From JOPF133 sp035505095 (lineage in GTDB: Bacteria; Acidobacteriota; Terriglobia; Bryobacterales; Bryobacteraceae): a DNA stretch of 64,000 bases. The stretch is taken from contig DATJRE010000533.1 in NCBI GenBank assembly GCA_035505095.1, forward strand, positions 1 through 64,000. The letters are read 5' to 3'. Within the stretch, counting starts at the first letter, position 1. Every line of letters starts with the position of its first letter. Under the pieces are notes generated by a model that had not been told where the DNA came from, made no database searches, and was given only the letters and a program-made list of their open reading frames with translations. A program made the translations under genes and the position numbers. Of this stretch, positions 35,411-44,605 are shown piece by piece.

Positions 35411-38400
35411 CTATGCTCCTGAGTCTGCCAGAACCGCTGGCGGCAAGCCTTTCTGGCGTATTCTATATCTTCGTCGCCGAAAGAAACAGACCGTTGCAGC
35501 AATTTCTTCTGAAGGGTGGCGGTAGCCGATGGATTCATGAAGTCCGTGTGGCTGCCGAGTTGTTCACATGCGGCTTGGAGCCACTGCTGCCAATTGGCGC
35601 GCCAGAGCCGGATGCCGCCGTCCGCGCCACCGCTGGCGAGCGTCGAACCATCCGGGCTGATGTCCATCGCGCTGGTGCCGCCGGGATCCCCGGTGAACTC
35701 CGCGATGCGCTCACCGGTGGCGGTGCTCCACATCCCGATGGTTTGTCCGCCCACAAAGACGGTGTGCTCATCCGGCGAGATTGCGAGAGTCCCGGCATCG
35801 GGCGCGTTCTGGAGGGTCACCGTCGAAGAATTGGCTCCTAGTTTGCCATTGTCGATCCGCCAGCGCAGAATCTGGCTCGGGTTCCACACGAAAAGCGATT
35901 GGCCGTCCAGACTGAATGCGACCGCGCGAATCAACCCCATCACCTTCACCGGAACGCCCAGCGGCTTACCGTCGAGTCCCCACAGCCCGAGATTGTTTGG
36001 GAAGTAGTATCGGGCGATGGTTCTTCCATCGGGGCTGAGCGCCAGGCGCGGCCCGGAACTGAAGTAATCCGAAAGGATTGGGGCGGGGAACGAGGATGCC
36101 TGGCCGCCGGCTGCCAGATCCCAAACCCTGGCCGTGCCGTCCTGTGCCGCGCCCGCCAGGAAGCGGCCGTCGCCAGTGAATGCCAGCAGCCGGGTGTCGT
36201 CGTCGCGGCTCCGTTGGATGTTCGCACTGGCATATCGAAGCTCACGCGACACTTTGCCGGACGAATCCCACAGGCGGATCAGGTGGTCCACTCCATTCGA
36301 TGTGCCCAGAGCGGTCGCCAGCAGGCTGCCATCGTGGTTAAAAGCCAGCCCGGTCATCTGGAGTGGCGCCCCGCCCGGCTCACTCGGAAGATTGTCCACC
36401 CTCTGAACGGCGCCGGTCCGGGGATCGACCAGGTCGAATTCCGGATGGATTCCGCTCGCCGCGATCCGGTCGCCCTTGGGACTCCATCGGATCTGCGTGA
36501 TCGCCGCTCCAGGATTGACCGCGATGGCGCCGATCAGATTCGCACGTTCCAAATTCAGCAGGTGCGCCTGCGGGCCGTCGCCGACCGCCAGCCGGGAGCC
36601 GGTGGGGTCGAACACCAAGGTGGGGCAAACCGGCCCGCCGGGATGATACTCCGGAAAGAGGTTCTCTCCCTGCTGGGCATCCAGGATGCGCACCGTGCCA
36701 TCCTGGGTCGCCACCGCGGCTACGGTGCCTTGGGAGTTGAACGCGACGTGACAAACGGGGGCATTATAGGAGGCCTTAAGAATAGGTTGCAGCTCCAGGC
36801 TTCCGGGATTCGGGCCGCCTCCGGGGCCGAACAGCACCGTGGCGCCATCGCTTCCGCCGCTCAGAACCCTCCAGGAGCCATCCCTCCGGTAGACCATCGC
36901 AAGCGCGGAAATGCTCTCGCCGTGCTGCTGATAGACGGCCAGCGGCTCTCCCGCGGAGCTCCATAAGTGCACCGCATCGTCGGAGCCGCCGGAAGCAACC
37001 ACGAACTTGCCATCTGGGCTTTTGGCTGCCGACACCGCCGCTACGGCCGGTTTCTGCGGCGTGGTTGCACCGGGTTTTTCCCAGCGCAGATTGCCCTGCA
37101 GGTCCCAGGAGCGCAGGTAGCCGTCATCCGAGCCGGTCAGGATCGAGCTGCCATCGGGAGCGAAACTCATGGAGAGCAACTGGGCGTTCGGACCGAACGC
37201 GGGCACCGGCAACGCCTTCCCACGCCGGTCCGATAAGTAGATCTTCCCCAATGCCTGCGCCAAGGTCTGGCCATCCGGGCTGAAGGCGATCGACACCGAT
37301 TGCAAACGGGCGCCCTTCAAATCGCCGGACGCCGTTTGCAGAATCTGCTTTCCGGCGGCGTCCAGAAATTCCAGCGGGCACTCCATGCCGCCCGGATGCA
37401 TGTGCAGAACGGGGGGTCCAAGAATCGCCAGCGTGCCATCCGGGGACCAGGCGATGGATAGTGAAGGAGTGGCGATTACGGATTCCTCCAGCGAGGAATT
37501 CAGCGCCCGATTCAACGCGGACTGGATCTTGGGATTGAGTTCGCCGGCGGTGAAAGCGGATTTCAGCTCCATGGCGCGCGCCACCGCGGCTACGGCGAGC
37601 ATCAGGCCGCTCACGGGATCGGCGCCCAGCAGGCGGCCGCTGTCGTTCAGCGCCAGTTGCAGCTTGGCCGTCTTTTCCTGGTCCTGGGCGTTGCTCCGCT
37701 GGAACAGCGCGTACACCGCCGTGGCGGCGATCAACAGCGCGACGGCAGCGGCGGCGGTGCGGAGAATGCTGGCACTGCGCCGGCGCTTGCGCTGCTCCAC
37801 GCGGCTGGCTTCGATGAGCTTCCGCTCTTTGGGACTCAGCAGCCGCATTCCCGGCGCGCCGCGTTCGACCGTTTCCAGCAAGCCGTCGTCCAGCAGGCCG
37901 GTGGCGCTACCTTCCACCCAATCGTCCACGCGGCTTTCGATGATGCGGCGCGCCTTCTGGCCCGGCTGCTCAGAAGTGGCGTAGCGCTGCCGTACCAGGG
38001 GAGCCAGCGTGTCGTGACAGAGGCGGGTGGCCTTCTGGCCGTCGTCGCGCGAGGTATCGCTCAGCAGGAATAGAGTTTCGAGCTCCTGGATCAGGGCCGG
38101 AACATCGGCGGCGCGGTGCTTGTATTGCGCCAGCAGGTTGTCCAGGCTGCACTCCTGGGCGGTGAGCATGGGCGTGGTGTGGTACGCCAGCAGGTCCAGG
38201 GCGAGGCCGGAATCGACCCATTCGGCATGCGCGGGCTTCAGCGCGGCCAACTGCTGATCCAGAAAATCGCCCAGCAGCACGCCTTCCTTCTTCAGGCTCT
38301 CGTACTGTTCAATGGAAAAGGCCGGCGCGCTGCGCGATTGCGCGGTCGCCTTGCGCCACATTTTAGTGAGCAGGATCTGCAGCGTGGGGGCGATGGGCGA

Positions 38401-39765
38401 ATCGCGATCGGCCAGCAGGTCCGACGCGATCTGGTCGGCCGTGCCCGGCTGGATGGTCAGGCCGTAGAACTGGCGCAGGCGCGCGGTAAGGGTCAGGCCG
38501 GTGGCCGCTTCGACGACCGCCGCACGGTCGAGACCCTCCAGAAACACCCTGCCGTACGACAGACCGTTCGCCTCGACCTGCTTCTGGATCTCCGGGAACC
38601 ACTCCTTGCGGAAGGACAGCACCAGCCTCCCGGACGGTGGATGGCTGGCGCCGAAGACCTGGCCGATCTCCCGGGCGAATTCCTCCAGATCCTCCGGTGC
38701 TTGCGGGTTGGGGCGCGTGTAGACCTCTTCCACCTGGTCGAAGAAAACCACCAGCGGCTTTCCGCCGTTCTGTTCCACGGCCCGCCACGCTGCCCCCAGA
38801 TCGGGCGCCGATTCGGCCTGTTCGCCGCCCAGCAGATTCAAGCTGGCGCGCAAGGTGGCCCGCAGGCCAGCCTGCGGATCGCGCCGCAAATAGCACACCT
38901 GGCGATACCAGCGCAGGCGCGGAAGCAGGCCGGCATCCAGAAACGACGATTTGCCCACGCCCGTCTGTCCGTAGAGCAGCAGAATGGGCGGCGCGTCCTC
39001 GGCCATCAGCCGCTCGTACATCTGGCGGATCTCGCGATTGCGCCCGAAGAACACTTCCGCCTCTTTGGCGGTGAACCAGGCGAGGTAGCGGAACGGCTCG
39101 GGTGGCAGCGGCTGGCGTGGCAATCCCGGCAGGCCGAAGCACGGGTCGGGCAGCGGCAGCAGGTCTCCCGCTTTGGCCAACACGGAAGCGACGGGGCAGG
39201 CGTACAACGTGCCCGCGACCGTCAGGTTGTCCTTCATCAGCGCAAAGCGCAACAGCCCGACCAGGGCATTCTGCACAATCACCGGACCGCCCGAGAGGCC
39301 CTTCACCGGCGCGCCCTGTCCCGCCGCCGCCTCCCGGCTGAAAAGCTGGAACACCGGACTCCCCTGGAGGGCCCCCAGACGATTCGAGACCTCGCCGATG
39401 TTCACCATGCCGTCGCGCGGATTGGCATCCGGAAATCCGTAGGTTTCCCACGCGATGCCATCCTCGCGCAGCTCCGCCAGCGGCAAGGGCTGAACCGGCG
39501 GCGGAGTCTCGCAGCGCAGCAACACCCAGTCGGCCAGCCGGTCCCAATAATTCTGGAGGATCGACGCCTTCACGGCGCCGCCCGGAAAGGTGAGGACGAT
39601 TTCGCCGGGGTACGGCGCGAGGGCCGGCTGATTCCGGTCAGCCACTACGTGGAGCGCGGTGAGCACGAGACCCTCCGCCACCAGCGACCCGGTGCCGCGG
39701 CTGACCGGGCGGCCCTCCTGCATCACGTCGATTCGGGCGATAGCGCTGCGGATGATCGAGTCCAT
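35407..39765 (-). CDS. Trypsin-like protease-nSTAND NTPase-TM-WD40 protein (copy B)
   Basis: This 1452-residue protein has four parts. Residues 1 to about 200 are a trypsin-like protease with complete triad motifs: H39 (TALHVVAD), D79 (ADWVLLR) and S158 (GLSGGP). Residues about 225-600 are a STAND-type NTPase of the nSTAND1 kind: FFGRNREI, Walker A GQTGVGKSS (266-274), Walker B LVVFFDQVEE. A single transmembrane helix lies at about 667-688, just after a basic patch (RKRRRS). From about 740 to the end are repeated WD40-type blades marked by SPDG. There is no signal peptide, so the protease and NTPase should be cytoplasmic and the WD40 part periplasmic. In known STAND proteins the C-terminal repeats sense a ligand and the NTPase oligomerises to switch on the N-terminal effector; here that effector would be the protease. 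Confidence 0.9.
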   Translation of the reverse strand: MDSIIRSAIARIDVMQEGRPVSRGTGSLVAEGLVLTALHVVADRNQPALAPYPGEIVLTFPGGAVKASILQNYWDRLADWVLLRCETPPPVQPLPLAELREDGIAWETYGFPDANPRDGMVNIGEVSNRLGALQGSPVFQLFSREAAAGQGAPVKGLSGGPVIVQNALVGLLRFALMKDNLTVAGTLYACPVASVLAKAGDLLPLPDPCFGLPGLPRQPLPPEPFRYLAWFTAKEAEVFFGRNREIRQMYERLMAEDAPPILLLYGQTGVGKSSFLDAGLLPRLRWYRQVCYLRRDPQAGLRATLRASLNLLGGEQAESAPDLGAAWRAVEQNGGKPLVVFFDQVEEVYTRPNPQAPEDLEEFAREIGQVFGASHPPSGRLVLSFRKEWFPEIQKQVEANGLSYGRVFLEGLDRAAVVEAATGLTLTARLRQFYGLTIQPGTADQIASDLLADRDSPIAPTLQILLTKMWRKATAQSRSAPAFSIEQYESLKKEGVLLGDFLDQQLAALKPAHAEWVDSGLALDLLAYHTTPMLTAQECSLDNLLAQYKHRAADVPALIQELETLFLLSDTSRDDGQKATRLCHDTLAPLVRQRYATSEQPGQKARRIIESRVDDWVEGSATGLLDDGLLETVERGAPGMRLLSPKERKLIEASRVEQRKRRRSASILRTAAAAVALLIAATAVYALFQRSNAQDQEKTAKLQLALNDSGRLLGADPVSGLMLAVAAVARAMELKSAFTAGELNPKIQSALNRALNSSLEESVIATPSLSIAWSPDGTLAILGPPVLHMHPGGMECPLEFLDAAGKQILQTASGDLKGARLQSVSIAFSPDGQTLAQALGKIYLSDRRGKALPVPAFGPNAQLLSMSFAPDGSSILTGSDDGYLRSWDLQGNLRWEKPGATTPQKPAVAAVSAAKSPDGKFVVASGGSDDAVHLWSSAGEPLAVYQQHGESISALAMVYRRDGSWRVLSGGSDGATVLFGPGGGPNPGSLELQPILKASYNAPVCHVAFNSQGTVAAVATQDGTVRILDAQQGENLFPEYHPGGPVCPTLVFDPTGSRLAVGDGPQAHLLNLERANLIGAIAVNPGAAITQIRWSPKGDRIAASGIHPEFDLVDPRTGAVQRVDNLPSEPGGAPLQMTGLAFNHDGSLLATALGTSNGVDHLIRLWDSSGKVSRELRYASANIQRSRDDDTRLLAFTGDGRFLAGAAQDGTARVWDLAAGGQASSFPAPILSDYFSSGPRLALSPDGRTIARYYFPNNLGLWGLDGKPLGVPVKVMGLIRAVAFSLDGQSLFVWNPSQILRWRIDNGKLGANSSTVTLQNAPDAGTLAISPDEHTVFVGGQTIGMWSTATGERIAEFTGDPGGTSAMDISPDGSTLASGGADGGIRLWRANWQQWLQAACEQLGSHTDFMNPSATATLQKKLLQRSVSFGDEDIEYARKACRQRFWQTQEHR

Positions 39766-39768
39766 TGT

Positions 39769-40239
39769 CTACTTCCCTTTGCTCCACACCAGTTCCCGGC
39801 TGAAGAGCTGAAATACCGGACTGCCCTCCAGCGTCCCCATGTGATTGGAGACCTGCCCGAGAGTCGCCATGCCGTCGCGCGGGTTGGCATCCGGAAATCC
39901 GTAGCTCTCCCACGTCATGCCGTCGTCCCGTAACTCGGCCAGCGGCGGCGGGCGCAGCGATCCGTTGGCTTCCGCCGGAGTTTCGAAGCGGAGTAGCACC
40001 CAATCCGCCAGCCGGTCCCAATTGCTCGAATCGATGCCCGCCTTCGGCGAAGCGGCGGGAAAATGCAGCACCATCCCGCCGGGATCGGCCGCCAGCGATT
40101 GCCGATTGCGGTCCGCCACCACGTGCAGCAGCGTCAGCACCAATCCATCCGCCACCAGGAAGCCCGTGCCGCGGCCGATGCCGCGGCCCTGCTGCACCAC
40201 GTCGATGCGCGCGATGGCGTTGCGGATGGCCGGCTGCAT
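39769..40239 (-). CDS. Internally deleted trypsin-STAND paralogue, protease half only
   Basis: This 156-residue protein aligns with the first ~145 residues of both neighbours: MQPAIRNAIARIDVVQQG, His39 in TLLHVVAD, and Asp in ADWVLLR. It follows them through GSPVFQLFSRE, then jumps to ELVWSKGK, which matches the last residues of copy A (ELVWSKEK). The nucleophile block GLSG-G/S-P, the NTPase, the TM helix and the WD40 repeats are missing. So this is what remains after an in-frame deletion joined the protease region to the gene's extreme 3' end. It keeps two of three catalytic residues and should be inactive as a protease. It starts 2 bases after copy A's stop and ends 3 bases before copy B's start, so it is still co-translated. 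It could be a decoy or regulator, or simply a relic. Confidence 0.85.
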   Translation of the reverse strand: MQPAIRNAIARIDVVQQGRGIGRGTGFLVADGLVLTLLHVVADRNRQSLAADPGGMVLHFPAASPKAGIDSSNWDRLADWVLLRFETPAEANGSLRPPPLAELRDDGMTWESYGFPDANPRDGMATLGQVSNHMGTLEGSPVFQLFSRELVWSKGK

Positions 40240-40241
40240 GG

Positions 40242-43200
40242 CTACTTCTCTTTCGACCAGACCAGTTCCTGGCACACTCCTTTGGCGTAAGCGATGTTCT
40301 GGAGCTGCGTTGCGTCGGTGGTCTTCTGGCGCAGCACCGGATGATTGCGAATCCGGTCGCAGGTCACTTGCAACCAGTCCGGCCAGGTCGCCCGCCAGAG
40401 GTACAACACGTTATTCCTCACCCCCGCCAGGGTCTTTCCGTCGGGGCTGAGCGCCAGCGCCGTGGGATTGGCGGCCATGCCCACGGGATCGGGAAAACTG
40501 GCGATCCGCCGGCCCGTCGATACCGACCACATCGATACGGTCTTGCCGGCGGTGAAGATGTACTTGTCGTCCGGACTAACCGCCATCCGGATGGCATTGT
40601 TGAATCCCAGGCTGTCGTTGATCGGCGCTGCATTCACCGGCGAAAGCTTCCCCGCGGGAAACGTGCCGCCGTTCAAGCTCCAAAGGTTGAGCGTGCTCAG
40701 CCGGTCGGTGGCGAGCAGCAGTTTGCCGTCAGGGCTGAACGCCAGACCGCGCAGGATCTCCGGATATGGCAGCGCCGGACCAAGCTGATTGCCGTTCCAA
40801 TCCCAGATTCCAATGCTATTATGCTGCCGGTTCAGGGTCGCTGCGCCGGCGATGGCTTTTCCATCCGGACGGATGGCCAGCGCCCACAACTGAGGATTGG
40901 GGCCAAGCGGAGGGTCCTTCTCGCCAGCCTGCGCAGTGGTTTGGGTGGTCAGGGTCGCCTTTCCCTGTCCGCTGCTCAAATCCCACTGCCAGATTCCGTT
41001 GCTCGTTTCGCTCACCAGCGTCCGGCCATCCGGTAAAAAGCCCAGGCCGTACCAGGTGGTGTTGCCGGGCTGCTGCGGCCGCAGTTCCACGGGTTGCCCG
41101 GTCTGATTTTGAATGTCGGCTGTATTCCAGATCCGAATAGCCCCGTCCTGTTGGCCTGTGGCAAGGCGTTGGCCATCCGCACTCCAGGCCATGGCGACGA
41201 TGTGGTTCGCGAGCTGGTCATTTGGATCGGCGGGCGGCGGCGTGGTGCTGATTACTCCCTTTGCCAGCGACAACAGCTTTACCACACCGGTGTTCGTACC
41301 AGCGGCCAACAGGTGCCCTTTGGGGCTGAAGGCGACCCTCAGTATCTGAGCGGATATGCCCAGCAAGCCCGTCGTCATCCCGTGGGCGATGTCCAGAATT
41401 TGCAAGTCGCCAACGATCGAGCGCAGGGCCATCCGCTTGCCGTCCGGGTCGAATGCCACGCCGCACCGGCCCTGGTCGCGGCTATATATGGGCGGAATCA
41501 CTTCCCGCCCGAACTGTCCCACGAAGTGGATGCTGTCATCACCCAGGGCCACCGCGAAAGTATTGCCGTTGGCCGCGGCGATATCGGACACCCCGGCCCC
41601 TGGAAAACCAACCGAGAAGGTGGGTTTGGCGGCGCCCAGGTACCAGGCGCGCAATTGCCCCTCATTGTTCACACCTTGATCGGTTCCAAAAACCGCCACG
41701 ATGGCCTGTCCCCCACCCTCGACCGCCGCCGCGACGCCTTCAATGCGGTCGGCCGCGTGGAAAGGCTGGCCCACCGGCTCGCCGTTCACGTCCCACGTGC
41801 CCAGGCGGCCGTCCGGAAACGGCGCAAAGATCAGATCCTGCTGGGGCGTCCGCACCACCGCCATTTTGCTGTTCATCGAGCCAATCTCCGCCCAGTGGTA
41901 CGGCGTCGGCGAAATCACCACCTTCCAGACCTGCTGGCCGCCAAGGCTCCAGGCCGTGAGCGAACCGCCGTTGGACAGCGAGACGATCCGGTCGCCGGCC
42001 GGCGAAAAAGCAATTGGAAGGGCACCGTCCGCATCCGGGACATTGAACGGGCTCCCCTGCCGGTTCCCTTGAAGATCCCAAACGTGGATGTTGCCATCCT
42101 TGCCGGACGCCGCCAGCAATTTGCCATCGGGGCTGAAGGCGAGACAACGGATCGGCACGGCGCTTTGGGGGATCGGAAACCTGGCCTTCACCTGCGTGCC
42201 CGAACTATTCCACAGCCGGACCGCCTCGCCCCCGGTGGCCACCATGCCGCCTTTGGAGAACGCGATGGCGATGTTGTGGTACGGGTTGAGCGGGTTCGCC
42301 CAGCCCTCTTCGCGGTCCTGTTCCACTGCCAGGGCCAGGTTCCGCTGAACATCGTCGGTAACCTGCCCGTGGTGAATTTCCCGGCTGCGCCCCACTGAAG
42401 CCAGCGCCAGCATCAGCGACTGCCCGGGGTCCGAGTCCATCAAGCGGCCGCTTTCATCGTTGGTCAGGCTCAGCTCGATGGCCTCTTTCTCCTTCGCAAT
42501 GCGTGCTCGTAGAATCAGTGCAACTACGGCAGTGGCAAAAATCACCGCCACGGCGGCCGCCCCGGCGATTCTTTGAATGCGGCGCGCGCGCAGGCGCTTC
42601 TGCTGGGCGATGCGGCTGGCGGCGACCAGCTTCTGCTCCTGAGCCGTAAGCATGCGCATCCCCGCCGAGCCACGCTCCACGACCTTCAGCAAGCCTTCAT
42701 CCAGCAGCTCGGAATCGCTTCCTTCCACCCAATCGACCACCCGGCCCTCGAGGATCCGCCGCGACCGCTGCCCCGGGTTCTCCGAGATGGCATAGCGCTG
42801 CCGCACCACCGCCGCCAGCGTATCGTGGCACAGCCGCGTGGCCCGCCGGGAATCGTCCGGCGACGAGTCGCTGAGCAGAAACAGATCCTGCAATTCTTGC
42901 AGCAGCGCCGGAATATCCGCCGCCCGGTGCTTGTACATCGCCAGCAACTCGTCAAGCGTACATTCTCTGGAAGAGAGTACGGCTGTGGTGTGACACGCCA
43001 ATACATCCAGCGCCAGGCCGGACTCCACCCATTCCGCATGGGACGATTTGAGCGCCGCCAACTGCTGGTCGAGAAAGTCCACCAGCAGCAGACCCTCCTG
43101 CTTGAGGCTGCGGTAATCCTCTGCCGTCATCGCCGGCGTGCTGCGCGACCGGCCCGTGGCTTTCCGCCACATTTTCGTCAGCAGGATCTGCAGTGCGGGC

Positions 43201-44576
43201 GCAATCGGCGAATCCGGATCGCCCAGTATATCGGCGGCAATCTGCTCCGCCACGCCCGGCTCGATCGTCAGCCGGTAAAACTCGCGCAGCCGCCCGCTGA
43301 GCGTCAACCCGGTAATCGCCTCCATTACCGCCGCCCGGTCCAGGCCTTCCAGAAACACCTTTCCGTAAGAGAAGCCGTTGGTCTCCATCAGCTTCTGGAT
43401 CTCCGGGAACCACTCCTTGCGGAACGAGAGCACCAGCTTGCCGCGGGCCGCGGCCACGCCTCCGAACAGCCGCCCGATCTCGCGGGTGAACTCCTCCCAT
43501 TCGCGCGGCGCCTGCGGGTTCGGATGGGTGTAGATCTCCTCCACCTGGTCGAAGATCACCACCAGCGGTTTGCCGCCGTTCTGTTCCACCGCGCGCCACG
43601 CCGCGGCCAGGTCCGGCGCCGCCTCGGCCGCCTCCCCGCCCAGCAGGTTCAGGCTGCCGCGCAAAGTGCTCAGCAGCGTCCCGTGCGCATCCCGCCGCAA
43701 ATAGCATACCTGCTGGTACCAGCGCAGCCGCGGCAGCAGCCCGGCATCCAGGAACGACGACTTGCCGACGCCCGACTGGCCGTACAGCAGCAGAATCGGC
43801 GGCGCATCCTCCGCCGTCAGCCGCAGGTACATCTCGCCGATGGCGCGGTTGCGTCCGAAAAACACTTCCGCTTCCTTTGCCGTGAACCAGGCCAGGTTGC
43901 GGAATGGCTCGGCCGGCAGCGGTTGCCTGGGCAGTCCCGGCAGGCCCAAACACGGATCGGGCACCGGCAACAGCGTGCTCGCTTTCTGCAACACGCTCGC
44001 CATGGGGCACGCGTAGACGGTGCCGGCCACCGTCTGGCCTTCTTTCATCAAGGCGAAGCGCAGCAGCCCCACCACCGCGTTCTTCACAATCACCGGGCTG
44101 CCGGAAAGCCCCTTGACGGGAGCCCCTTCGCCCGCCGCCGCCTCGCGGCTGAAGAGCTGGTACACCGGGCTGCCGTCCAGCATGCCGCAATGGTTGGAAA
44201 CTTCCCCGAGTGTCACCATACCGTCGCGCGGATTGGCGTCCGGGAAGCCGTAGCTCTCCCAGGGTGCGCCATCGTCGCACAGTTCGCCCATCGCCAACGG
44301 ACGGGTCTCGGGCGGAGTAGTGCATCGCAACAGCACCCAATCCGCCTGGCGATCCCAATAATTCCCCTCGATCCCAGCCTTCACCTGGCCACCGGGGAAG
44401 GTGAGCACGATCTCTCCGGGATAGGGCGCGGGCGTCTGCGGATTACGGTCGGCCACCACGTGCAGGGCCGTCAATACCAGTCCATCGGCCACCAGAAAGC
44501 CGGTGCCGCGGCTGATGCTGCGGCCCTGTTGCATTACATCGATGCGCGCAATGGCGTTACGCACGGCCGGTTGCAT
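40242..44576 (-). CDS. Trypsin-like protease-nSTAND NTPase-TM-WD40 protein (copy A)
   Basis: This 1444-residue paralogue of copy B is collinear with it. The protease triad motifs are at identical positions: H39 (TALHVVAD), D79 (ADWVLLR) and S158 (GLSGSP, where copy B has GLSGGP). The STAND NTPase has Walker A GQSGVGKSS and Walker B LVVIFDQVEE. A transmembrane helix (GAAAVAVIFATAVVALIL) lies near residue 680 after a basic stretch. The remaining ~700 residues are WD40-type repeats (CLAFSPDGKLLAASGKDGNIHVWDLQGN, VAFSPKGHLLAAG, MAWSADGQRLATGQQDGAIRIWN). I chose the ATG at 44576 because it aligns with the other two copies and has GAGGAG before it. The WD40 half differs more from copy B than the protease/NTPase half does, as expected if it recognises a different ligand. 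It is the first STAND gene after the phosphoesterase. Confidence 0.9.
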   Translation of the reverse strand: MQPAVRNAIARIDVMQQGRSISRGTGFLVADGLVLTALHVVADRNPQTPAPYPGEIVLTFPGGQVKAGIEGNYWDRQADWVLLRCTTPPETRPLAMGELCDDGAPWESYGFPDANPRDGMVTLGEVSNHCGMLDGSPVYQLFSREAAAGEGAPVKGLSGSPVIVKNAVVGLLRFALMKEGQTVAGTVYACPMASVLQKASTLLPVPDPCLGLPGLPRQPLPAEPFRNLAWFTAKEAEVFFGRNRAIGEMYLRLTAEDAPPILLLYGQSGVGKSSFLDAGLLPRLRWYQQVCYLRRDAHGTLLSTLRGSLNLLGGEAAEAAPDLAAAWRAVEQNGGKPLVVIFDQVEEIYTHPNPQAPREWEEFTREIGRLFGGVAAARGKLVLSFRKEWFPEIQKLMETNGFSYGKVFLEGLDRAAVMEAITGLTLSGRLREFYRLTIEPGVAEQIAADILGDPDSPIAPALQILLTKMWRKATGRSRSTPAMTAEDYRSLKQEGLLLVDFLDQQLAALKSSHAEWVESGLALDVLACHTTAVLSSRECTLDELLAMYKHRAADIPALLQELQDLFLLSDSSPDDSRRATRLCHDTLAAVVRQRYAISENPGQRSRRILEGRVVDWVEGSDSELLDEGLLKVVERGSAGMRMLTAQEQKLVAASRIAQQKRLRARRIQRIAGAAAVAVIFATAVVALILRARIAKEKEAIELSLTNDESGRLMDSDPGQSLMLALASVGRSREIHHGQVTDDVQRNLALAVEQDREEGWANPLNPYHNIAIAFSKGGMVATGGEAVRLWNSSGTQVKARFPIPQSAVPIRCLAFSPDGKLLAASGKDGNIHVWDLQGNRQGSPFNVPDADGALPIAFSPAGDRIVSLSNGGSLTAWSLGGQQVWKVVISPTPYHWAEIGSMNSKMAVVRTPQQDLIFAPFPDGRLGTWDVNGEPVGQPFHAADRIEGVAAAVEGGGQAIVAVFGTDQGVNNEGQLRAWYLGAAKPTFSVGFPGAGVSDIAAANGNTFAVALGDDSIHFVGQFGREVIPPIYSRDQGRCGVAFDPDGKRMALRSIVGDLQILDIAHGMTTGLLGISAQILRVAFSPKGHLLAAGTNTGVVKLLSLAKGVISTTPPPADPNDQLANHIVAMAWSADGQRLATGQQDGAIRIWNTADIQNQTGQPVELRPQQPGNTTWYGLGFLPDGRTLVSETSNGIWQWDLSSGQGKATLTTQTTAQAGEKDPPLGPNPQLWALAIRPDGKAIAGAATLNRQHNSIGIWDWNGNQLGPALPYPEILRGLAFSPDGKLLLATDRLSTLNLWSLNGGTFPAGKLSPVNAAPINDSLGFNNAIRMAVSPDDKYIFTAGKTVSMWSVSTGRRIASFPDPVGMAANPTALALSPDGKTLAGVRNNVLYLWRATWPDWLQVTCDRIRNHPVLRQKTTDATQLQNIAYAKGVCQELVWSKEK

Positions 44577-44605
44577 AACTCGTCTCCTCGATCGCGCCCG
44601 ACCCT

